Shown here piece by piece: positions 1 through 5,894 of a stretch of 9,597 nt of DNA. Within the stretch, counting starts at the first letter, position 1; each line of letters starts with the position of its first letter. Under the pieces are notes generated by a model. It saw only the letters and a program-made list of their open reading frames with translations. It was not told the DNA's origin and made no database searches. Both the position numbers and the translations under genes were made by a program. Where the stretch lies: positions 1-9,597 of the forward strand of contig JALOKO010000249.1 in the NCBI GenBank assembly GCA_025456495.1, given 5' to 3'. Source of the DNA: Bryobacterales bacterium (GTDB taxonomy: Bacteria; Acidobacteriota; Terriglobia; Bryobacterales; Bryobacteraceae).

Positions 1-285
1 CGTGGGCCAATCCTCGGGGGTATCGGTGGGCAGTGCTTGCGGGTCCGGGCCAGGGTCAATGCCAAACGCAAACAGCGCATCCCAATCGGCATGGAAGGCA
101 GGCAAGCCCAGCGCGCCTTTGCCCAGCAGGTTCCAATCGAAGGCCTCCAGGTGGCCAAGGTAAAACAGGAAGCGATGCCGTTCCTCCACGGCGCGTGCAA
201 GCAAGGCGCCGGGTGCGAGGATGGTGAAGAGGGCGTCGGAAGCAGCGCGGGCTTCCTTCCAGTGGCTGCTAGGCTGGCTCTGCAT
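1..285 (-). CDS. EgtB/SUMF1-type non-heme iron protein, N-terminal DinB-like domain (partial)
   Basis: Seen: reading the minus strand from an ATG at 285, the frame is open for 95 codons to the window edge, so the C-terminal part is missing. The protein starts MQSQPSSHWKEARAASDALF and carries ERHRFLFYLGHLEAFDWNLL at about residues 35-54, then an aspartate/proline-rich stretch ending DTPEDWP near residue 94. Family knowledge: the YLGHLEAFDWN block is the DinB-like helix found at the start of EgtB-like proteins fused to a SUMF1/FGE sulfatase domain; the histidine (H45 here) corresponds to the first iron-ligand position of that fold. In ergothioneine enzymes the C-terminal domain binds the sulfur acceptor. 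Inference: a sulfoxide synthase-like or related oxygenase; the substrate cannot be judged without the rest. No good Shine-Dalgarno precedes the ATG. It is transcribed divergently from the argH-like gene. Confidence 0.62.
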   Translation of the reverse strand, partial: MQSQPSSHWKEARAASDALFTILAPGALLARAVEERHRFLFYLGHLEAFDWNLLGKGALGLPAFHADWDALFAFGIDPGPDPQALPTDTPEDWPT

Positions 286-388
286 GCGTATTGGGAGGCA
301 TAAGCGATGGAGGCCAACAGCCACCCTGTCGCTCACGACTACGGTATCAGATGCGCATTGTGTGCGCGCAGCACTGCAATCAGACGAT

Positions 389-416
389 GAATTTGCCCGG
401 TCGAATTTGCCCGGTC
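389..416. repeat. 14-bp direct tandem duplication
   Basis: The unit GAATTTGCCCGGTC occurs twice without mismatch, at 389-402 and 403-416, followed by a degenerate third start (AGAATTGCC, 417-425). It lies in the argH upstream region, is not in a gene, and probably arose by replication slippage. No function is evident. Confidence 0.85.
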
Positions 417-502
417 AGAATTGCCAAGCAGCATTTCGCCTGCTCGAATCTGCCTGAGCCAACTGCGCGGCTGGGGCAATGCGGGCGGCATCGGCCTCTG
501 CC

Positions 503-562
503 CCCTTCCCGCTACAATAGAGCCCTTCCCGCTACAATAGAGCCCTTCCCGCTACAATAGAG
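503..562 (+). repeat. 20-bp perfect tandem triplication carrying -10-like boxes
   Basis: Three identical head-to-tail copies of CCCTTCCCGCTACAATAGAG lie at 503-522, 523-542 and 543-562, with no mismatch. Each copy contains GCTACAATAG, a good match to a bacterial -10 element (TACAAT). The array ends 40 bp before the argH-like ATG. The 20-bp period is close to two helical turns, so the three boxes face roughly the same side of the DNA. Confidence 0.93.
553..558 (+). promoter_or_regulatory. Candidate -10 element for the argH-hemB operon (also at 513-518 and 533-538)
   Basis: TACAAT differs from the TATAAT consensus at one position and appears in each copy of the 20-bp triplication. Transcription from the last copy would begin near 565, giving a leader of about 38 nt before the ATG at 603. 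I find no good TTGACA-like -35 at 16-18 bp upstream of any copy, so activity would need an activator or another sigma factor. The call rests on the -10 alone. Confidence 0.42.
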
Positions 563-602
563 GTTGGGCAAATCATCCGCCCTTCCCTTTCCACACCACC
601 TC

Positions 603-2117
603 ATGCAATCGTCTTCGTTTCCCCATCCCATCTACACCGAAACGGTGCTTCAGCCCAATTTTCAGGATGCCCAACAGTGGTTCCTGCATCCGCTGATGGC
701 CCTGCATCGCGCCCACGCCGTCATGCTGTGGGAATGTGGGCTGCTTACCGACGACGACATCCGCCGCATCCTTGTCGGACTGGATTCGCTGGATGTCTCC
801 GCGCTGGAGACTGTGCGCTACAGCGGGGACTGCGAGGACCTTTTCTTCCACATCGAAGCGCAGTTGGCCGCCGGTTGCGGAGCCGCAGTCGCCGGCAAAC
901 TGCACACGGCGCGCAGCCGCAACGACATCGACATCACCCTCTACCGCATGGTGTTGCGCACGGAAATCCTGCACATCCTGGATGCCTTGCTGGCCTTGAT
1001 GGCCCGCCTGCTGCAGATGGCCGAAGCCCATGCGGCATCGCTGATGCCAGCCTACACCCATACCCAACCGGCCCAGCCGACTACGCTGGGGCACTACCTG
1101 ATGGGGGTGGTGGAGTGCCTCCACCGCGATGCCACGCGCCTTTGTGCGGCGTACGTGACCGTGAACCGCAATCCGCTGGGCGCCTGCGCCATCACCACCA
1201 CCGGCTTCCCCATCAACCGGCATCGCACCGCCGAATTGCTGGGCTTTGACGGACTACAGGAGAACTCCATCGGCGCGATCGCCGCCACGGATTACGTGGC
1301 CGAAACGATGGCCGCCATTTCCGTGGCGATGCTGAACTGCGGCAAGTTCACCCAGGATCTGCTGCTGTGGTCCACGCAGGAGTTCGGCTTCCTTCGCGTG
1401 GGCGATGCGTGGGCGCAAATCTCCAGCATCATGCCCCAAAAGCGAAACCCGGTGGCGTTTGAGCATGCGCGCATTCAGTGCAGCCGCGCCTTCGCCCAAT
1501 CGCAGGCGGTGCTTACCTGCGCGCACAATACGCCCTTCGGCGACATCGTGGATAGTGAGGACGACCTCTGGCCGGCGGTGTTTCGCGCCACTGAGGACGC
1601 CCGCCGCAGCCTGCGTCTTCTGGAGGGCGCGCTGGCGGATGTGGAGGTGAACACAGCGCGCATGCGGCAGTTGGCGCATGCCCGCTTCATCACCGTCACT
1701 GAGGTGGCCGATACCCTGGTGCGCGATGGCGGCCTCACCTTCCGGACTGCCCACGAGGTGGTGGCGCGCGCCGTGAAGCAATGCGGCGCCGACGATTCGC
1801 TGGATGCCATCCATCGCGCTTTGGGCGAGGCCGCCCAGGTGGTGCTGGGCGGGCCGCTGCCACTGGCGGAAGCGCAGGTCCGCGCCGCCTTGGATCCTCA
1901 ACACTTCGTAAACGTCCGCGCCATCCCGGGCGGCCCGGCGCCCGATCCCTTGCGGGCCGCCATCGCAAACGCGTCCGCATCCTGCGCTCACCATCAACGC
2001 TGGCGCACCGAAGCATTGCGCAAGCTGCAATCGGCCAGCGATCTTTTGGGCGCGTCCGCATCCGCCGCCGGTCACCCGCAACCCAACCTCAACGGAGCCC
2101 AGCCAACTCATGCCTGA
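603..2117 (+). CDS. argH: Argininosuccinate lyase family protein (fumarate lyase superfamily), divergent
   Basis: A 504-residue cytoplasmic enzyme, slightly longer than typical ArgH (about 460). Canonical ArgH cleaves argininosuccinate to arginine and fumarate as the last step of arginine synthesis. Seen: HTARSRNDID at 101-110, YTHTQPAQPTTLGH from 151 (H153 fits the catalytic histidine), NPLGACAITTTGFPINR near 200, and the flexible-loop signature ISSIMPQKRNP at 273-283 with the candidate catalytic serine at 274/275. Odd points: the usual glycine before the two serines is isoleucine, and the usual NRDLQEDK block is replaced by NTPFGDIVDSEDD. These variants are typical of an ArgH-like side clade whose substrates may differ, so arginine synthesis is not certain. 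The last 40 or so residues are low in similarity and carry the downstream leader. Start: the ATG at 603 begins the family-like MQSSSFPHPIYTE; an in-frame TTG at 564 sits at the predicted transcription start and is unlikely. It overlaps hemB by 8 nt. Confidence 0.85.
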   Translation: MQSSSFPHPIYTETVLQPNFQDAQQWFLHPLMALHRAHAVMLWECGLLTDDDIRRILVGLDSLDVSALETVRYSGDCEDLFFHIEAQLAAGCGAAVAGKLHTARSRNDIDITLYRMVLRTEILHILDALLALMARLLQMAEAHAASLMPAYTHTQPAQPTTLGHYLMGVVECLHRDATRLCAAYVTVNRNPLGACAITTTGFPINRHRTAELLGFDGLQENSIGAIAATDYVAETMAAISVAMLNCGKFTQDLLLWSTQEFGFLRVGDAWAQISSIMPQKRNPVAFEHARIQCSRAFAQSQAVLTCAHNTPFGDIVDSEDDLWPAVFRATEDARRSLRLLEGALADVEVNTARMRQLAHARFITVTEVADTLVRDGGLTFRTAHEVVARAVKQCGADDSLDAIHRALGEAAQVVLGGPLPLAEAQVRAALDPQHFVNVRAIPGGPAPDPLRAAIANASASCAHHQRWRTEALRKLQSASDLLGASASAAGHPQPNLNGAQPTHA

Positions 2118-3099
2118 CACCCGGTACCACCTCCGTGATCGCCCCCGCCGCAACCGGCGCACGGCGGCGCTGCGCGGGCTGATGCGTGAGACGGAACTGT
2201 CGCCCGCGCACCTCATCCTGCCCCTGTTCGTCACGGAGGGCGAGGACACCCGCATCCCCATTGGCGCCATGCCCGGCTGCTACCGGCTGAGCCTGAAGCA
2301 CATCGTGCACCTCGCCCGCGAGGCCTACGGATTGGGTGTTCCCGCCGTGGCCCTCTTTCCGGTACTTGCCGACAGCTTGAAGGACAAATACGCGACCGAA
2401 TGCAAGAATCCCGACGGGCTGCTGCAGCGCACCGTGAAGGCCCTGAAGGACGCACTGCCCGCACTCGCGGTGATTACCGACGTGGCCATGGACCCCTATT
2501 CCAGCGACGGCCACGATGGCCTGGTGAAGGACGGGGAAATTGTCAACGACGAGACGGTGGAGATCCTGGCCGAGATGGCCGTCGCCCAAGCCGCGGCGGG
2601 CGCTGACCTGGTGGCCCCTTCAGACATGATGGATGGTCGCGTCGGCAAAATCCGGGAGGCGCTGGACGGCAATGGCTTCATCAACACCGGCATTCTGGCC
2701 TACTCCGCCAAGTACGCCTCTGCCTTCTACGGCCCTTTCCGCGAGGCTCTGGACTCGGCCCCCCGCTCAGGCGACAAGAAGACCTATCAGATGGATCCGG
2801 CCAACCGTCGCGAAGCCATCCGGGAAGTGATGCTGGACGTGGCGGAAGGCGCTGACATCGTGATGGTGAAGCCCGCCCTCGCCTATCTGGATGTCATCGC
2901 CGACGTGGCGGCGAATGTTGACCTCCCCGTGGCCGCCTATCAGGTGAGCGGGGAGTACGCCATGATCAAGGCCGCCGCCGCCAACGGCTGGCTGGATGAG
3001 GATCGCGTGGTGGCAGAGACGCTCACGGCCATCCGTCGCGCGGGCGCGGACATGATTCTCACCTACTTCGCCATCGATTACGCACGGCGCCTGCACTAG
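2110..3099 (+). CDS. hemB: Delta-aminolevulinic acid dehydratase (porphobilinogen synthase), non-cysteine metal-site type
   Basis: HemB condenses two 5-aminolevulinate molecules to porphobilinogen, the first common step of heme, siroheme and corrin synthesis, in the cytoplasm as an oligomer. The 329-residue length is normal. Seen: the two active-site lysines, K201 in YSAKYASAFYGPF and K254 (Schiff base) in MVKPALAYLD; APSDMMDGR before them; YQVSGEYAMIKAAAANGW after. The metal loop reads DVAMDPYSSDGHDG (124-137). Zinc enzymes have three cysteines there; here those positions are A126, D128 and D136, the pattern of magnesium- or alkali-stimulated enzymes such as that of Pseudomonas. The ATG overlaps the end of the argH-like gene by 8 nt, so the two are probably co-transcribed and translationally coupled; a GGAG at 2094-2097 is 12 nt away, a long spacing. 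Identification is firm. Confidence 0.97.
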   Translation: MPDTRYHLRDRPRRNRRTAALRGLMRETELSPAHLILPLFVTEGEDTRIPIGAMPGCYRLSLKHIVHLAREAYGLGVPAVALFPVLADSLKDKYATECKNPDGLLQRTVKALKDALPALAVITDVAMDPYSSDGHDGLVKDGEIVNDETVEILAEMAVAQAAAGADLVAPSDMMDGRVGKIREALDGNGFINTGILAYSAKYASAFYGPFREALDSAPRSGDKKTYQMDPANRREAIREVMLDVAEGADIVMVKPALAYLDVIADVAANVDLPVAAYQVSGEYAMIKAAAANGWLDEDRVVAETLTAIRRAGADMILTYFAIDYARRLH

Positions 3100-3116
3100 C
3101 GCGAGGATCAATGCGC

Positions 3117-3156
3117 GACGGGGCGGGTAGCCCCTTCCGGCAGCCCGTCCCGCCCC
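3117..3156. terminator. Possible bidirectional hairpin between convergent hemB and the M13 peptidase gene
   Basis: GGGGCGGG at 3120-3127 can pair with CCCGCCCC at 3149-3156 over a 21-nt loop; an alternative stem pairs GACGGG (3117-3122) with CCCGTC (3144-3149). It sits in the 88-bp gap between two converging genes, where a shared terminator is expected. There is no T-run after either arm, so it is not a standard intrinsic terminator. Confidence 0.35.
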
Positions 3157-3187
3157 CTTCCGGCGAGCCATGTTGCAAGGGCGCGCC

Positions 3188-5241
3188 TTACCACACCCGG
3201 CAGCGATCTTCGCGCACCATGGGGTCGCCCGCCTTGCAGCCAAAGGCCTCGGCAAATTCCGGCATGTTCGATACCACGCCGTTTACCCGATGGTTCCCTG
3301 GCGAGTGCGAATCTGTCTGCGCGTACAGCCTGGCGGTCTCCGGCGTGTACGCGTTGCACCACACCTGACCCCACCCCAGGAAGAAGCGCTGCGCGGGCGA
3401 GAAGCCCTCAATCACCTTGCCCTTCTCGTCCTGCTTCATGCTGCGCATCAGGGCCAGGAAGGCGATGCGCAGTCACCCAGCGTCAGGCGTCCGTTCAGGC
3501 CCACCTCATCAATCGCCTTGTAATTGCCGTACTGCTGCACGAAGCAATCGGCCCGCTGCTCAAACGCTTTGGCGTCCTCCTCAGTCCACCAGTCCTTCAG
3601 GTTTCCCCGCGCGTCGAAGCGACGGCCCTGGTCATCGAAGCCGTGGGTGAGTTCATGCCCAATCACCGCGCCGATGGCCCCGTAGTTCACCGCATCGTCC
3701 TTGGTCTTGTCAAAGAAGGGCGGCTGCAGAATGCCCGCCGGGAAGTTGATGTTGTTATTCTGCGGATCGTAATAGGCGTTCACCGTGGGCGGAGTCATGA
3801 ACCACTCGTCCTTGTCGACAGGCTGGCCAATTTTGTCCAGGTCGCGCTTCCAGTCAAACCGCGCGACGGCTGCCTTGTTGGCCACTGCGTCCTTGCGGCT
3901 TACGGGCACCTGGCTGTAGTCCTTCCACTTGGTGGGATGGCCCACTTTGTTGGCGATGGAGGATAGCTTGGCCAGCGCCTGCTGGCGGGTGGCGGGCGTC
4001 ATCCAGTCCAGTTGCTGGATATTCTCGCGGAGCGCGCCAGTAAGGTTATTCACCATTTCGGCCATGCGCGCCGCGCCATCCTTGCCGTAGGTTTCCTCCA
4101 CATAGGCCTTGCCCAGCGCTTCACCCAAGGCGCCGTCCGTAGCCTGTACGCAACGCTTCCAACGGGCCGGCTGTTCCTTGCGGCCCTGCAGCACCCGACC
4201 ATAGAACGCGAAGTTCTCTTCTACCAGCGGGGCCGATAGCAGAGGCGCATTCGACCGCAGAACGTGCCAGCGCAGATAGGTCTTCCAATCCTCCAGTGAT
4301 CGCGCCTCCAGTTGCGCATTCAGCGCCCGGAAGTAGTCCGGCACATAGATATTGATGTCGGAAACCTCGGGCGTCAGCGAGGCCTTCATGTAGGCGGGAA
4401 AATCAAAGGCTGGCATCAGCGCCGCGGCCTCCGGCACCTTCATGCGGTGGTCGAGGTTCCGGGTATCGCGGCGGCTGACGCGATCCAGAGATCCATTGGC
4501 CAGCGCGGTCTCCATCTCCAGCACCAACTGCGCCGCCGCTGCCGCCTCGCTTTCCGGTGCGCCCGCCAACACGAACATACGCGCGATGTGCTGCTGGTAG
4601 GCCTCGCGAATGCGCGTGAAGCGCGGGTTGTCCAGCAGGTAGTAGTCGCGATCCGGCAGGCCCAATCCCCCTTGGTCAGCCACGGCGATCACCTCCGCCG
4701 CATTCTGGAAATCCTGTCCGCTGCCGTAGCCAAACAGCACGTTCACCCCGCTGAGGTGAAGCGTGGCCACCAGTTGCGCCAGAGCTTGCTTGGCGGGCAG
4801 GTTCGCCACTTGTCGCAGGTAGCCCTCGATGGGCTTCAGGCCCGCCGTATTGGCGCCATCCTCATCCATGCAAGCGGCATAGAAATCGCCTACCTGACGC
4901 ATCTCCTTCGAGGCCGTGGGCGCGGCTTCACGGGCCTTTTCCAGAATCCCCCGCAGGATCAGCCGGTTGTTCTCGAACAGTTCATTGAAGCGGCCCCAGG
5001 CGGTCTGGTCAGCCGGGATGGGGTTCTCGCGCAGCCAGGTTCCGCAGGCGTACTGGAAGAAGTTTTGGCAGGGGCTCACCGCCGTGTCCATCGCCTTTCG
5101 GTCAAAGCCCTGGATGGTCTTCGGGCGTCCCGGATCCTCCTGGCTGGCGAAGGTCAGCGGCAGCGCCTGGGCAAATGCGCTCGCTGCGGGCAGCAGCGCC
5201 AGCAGCGCGACGGCCGCCATGCGAAACAACGAAAGGTGCAT
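3188..5241 (-). pseudogene. Secreted M13 (neprilysin/PepO-type) zinc metallopeptidase, frameshifted at the active site
   Basis: M13 enzymes are zinc endopeptidases that cut small peptides, usually exported. Seen, numbered from the ATG at 5241: a signal peptide MHLSLFRMAAVALLALLPAA continuing to AFA-Q at about 24/25; CGTWLRENPIPADQTAWGRF after it; NAYYDPQNNNINFPAGILQP from 488; the zinc motif HELTH at 529-533 within VIGHELTHGFDDQGRRFD. The frame then reads GRLTLGD and stops after eight aberrant codons (597 residues, stop 3448-3450). In the -1/+2 frame the protein resumes at 3472 with LRIAFLALMRSMKQDEKGK and ends in the family's usual CRVW at 3191 (stop TAA 3188-3190). Between the two pieces the family's ENIADxGG segment, which supplies the third zinc ligand and a catalytic aspartate, is missing: about 22 nt lost at 3472/3473. 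The truncated product would lack zinc ligation and the C-terminal domain. An assembly fault is the alternative. GGAGAG (minus strand, 5253-5248) lies 6 nt before the ATG and supports this start over one 61 codons upstream. Confidence 0.9.
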
Positions 5242-5427
5242 GCAATGCTCTCCAATCCCGGTGGGGATAACGCTTTGGGGATTCCCGCTTGCAGGGCCTA
5301 CATTCCGCGGGAGAGGGCCAGGTCCACGGATGACGGACACTGCCCATGTCTTCATTATGAAACGTGCAGGCATGGCCGAGGTGACGCATGTTCTCCACTG
5401 GTCTGCGAAGAACAGTAGCGGCAAGCG
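5242..5427 (-). promoter_or_regulatory. Intergenic region before the M13 peptidase gene
   Basis: These 186 bases lie between hslR and the peptidase gene, both on the minus strand. The peptidase Shine-Dalgarno GGAGAG (minus, 5253-5248) has ideal 6-nt spacing. Directly upstream are a small inverted repeat ATCCC-GGTG-GGGAT (5255-5268), a GGGGAT direct repeat (5263-5268 and 5277-5282) and the palindrome GGGATTCCC (5278-5286). A -10-like CATAAT (minus, 5359-5354) lies inside the 11-bp palindrome TTCATTATGAA (5351-5361), without a clear -35. The gap is long enough for the peptidase gene to have its own promoter; I cannot place it firmly. Confidence 0.35.
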
Positions 5428-5817
5428 TTACGCGCGCCCGCGCAATCGGTCCAGTTCGCGGCGATCCCGCTTGCTGGGCTTGCCTTCGCGATCCGCCTCA
5501 AAGTGGAGGCCCGCTTTGCGTTCCTCGGCCAGGCGGCGGCGCTTGTCGATGCTTTCCGGCGTTTCCTGGTACAGCGTTTGGGCCACGGCCGCCGGTCCAC
5601 GCAAGGCGCTCAGCCCCAGCACGCGCACTTCCACCTCGCCGCCTTCATGCGCAACCCGCAGCAGGTCGCCCACCTTCACCTCACGCGAGGCCTTCGCGGT
5701 CAGGCTGTTGCAATCCACCCTACCCAACTCGCAGGCATGCGACGCCAGAGCACGCGTCTTGAAGAAGCGCGCCGCCCACAACCACTTGTCCATGCGTACC
5801 CGCGAAGTTGCCTGCAT
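5428..5817 (-). CDS. hslR: S4-domain RNA-binding heat shock protein 15 (Hsp15/HslR-like)
   Basis: Hsp15 binds free 50S subunits that still carry a nascent chain on tRNA and helps return them to use after heat stress. Seen: 129 residues from the ATG at 5817 (the E. coli protein has 133). The S4 domain opens with RMDKWLWAARFFKTRALASH (about 8-27) and continues with ACELGRVDCNS, the usual two-helix, basic RNA-binding face. TLYQETPESIDKRRRLAEER then matches the Hsp15 ETxESxxKR block, and the tail REGKPSKRDRRELDRLRGRA is strongly basic. Start choice: ATG 5817 gives a short Hsp15-like N-terminus; an ATG at 5793 (MDKWLW) is also possible, a TTG at 5838 less so; none has a strong Shine-Dalgarno. It is divergent from the metB-like gene and upstream of the M13 peptidase on the same strand, with no evident functional link. 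Confidence 0.88.
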   Translation of the reverse strand: MQATSRVRMDKWLWAARFFKTRALASHACELGRVDCNSLTAKASREVKVGDLLRVAHEGGEVEVRVLGLSALRGPAAVAQTLYQETPESIDKRRRLAEERKAGLHFEADREGKPSKRDRRELDRLRGRA

Positions 5818-5861
5818 CGCCAAATCGGCGGCCGGCAATCCGGAAACCGCCCGCCATTGGC

Positions 5862-5868
5862 GATAATA
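5862..5868. promoter_or_regulatory. Overlapping divergent -10 elements between hslR and the metB-like gene
   Basis: On the plus strand GATAAT (5862-5867) would start transcription near 5874, about 21 nt before the proposed TTG at 5895. On the minus strand the same bases read TGCTATTAT (5871-5863), an extended -10 (TG, one base, then TATTAT) pointing to hslR with a start near 5856 and a leader of about 39 nt. No good -35 is seen on either side. The whole divergent gap is only 77 bp, so both promoters must lie here or within the genes. Confidence 0.45.
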
Positions 5869-5894
5869 GCAAGGAAGGATTGAGGCTACCCCCG

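Larger units (their letters stand above)
286..602. other. Divergent intergenic region with two tandem repeats
   Basis: These 317 bases separate the minus-strand EgtB-like gene from the plus-strand argH-like gene. I see no convincing coding frame, tRNA or structured RNA. It holds two short tandem repeats, 14-bp units at 389-416 and 20-bp units at 503-562, plus a weak hairpin-forming stretch near 354-368 (GCGCAT, loop TGT, GTGCGC). A loose sigma-70-like pair, TTGCCA at 421-426 and TCGAAT at 444-449 with a 17-bp spacer, is possible but lies far from either gene. The remaining sequence shows nothing recognisable. Confidence 0.6.

Noticed and set aside
421..449. TTGCCA / TCGAAT promoter pair with 17-bp spacer
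   Set aside because: The -10 matches only 4 of 6 bases and it lies about 150 bp from the argH-like start, further than the TACAAT boxes; kept only as a remark.
503..562. CRISPR-like array
   Set aside because: The 20-bp units are directly adjacent with no spacers, and no cas gene is in the window.
1254..2270. Long minus-strand open frame (338 codons) opposite the argH-like gene
   Set aside because: It is a shadow of a GC-rich coding gene; the composition is rich in H, Q, G and R with no recognisable domain, while the plus strand carries a clear lyase.
3188..3472. Independent small gene on the minus strand between hemB and the peptidase
   Set aside because: Its translation is the M13 C-terminal domain ending in CRVW and continues the upstream frame after the deletion, so it is part of the same broken gene.
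4312..5418. Long plus-strand open frame (368 codons) opposite the M13 peptidase
   Set aside because: It lies antisense to a gene with unmistakable M13 motifs and crosses that gene's start and promoter region; its own translation shows no domain.
5242..5424. N-terminal extension of the M13 peptidase by 61 codons
   Set aside because: It would bury the signal peptide and ignore the well-spaced GGAGAG before the ATG at 5241.
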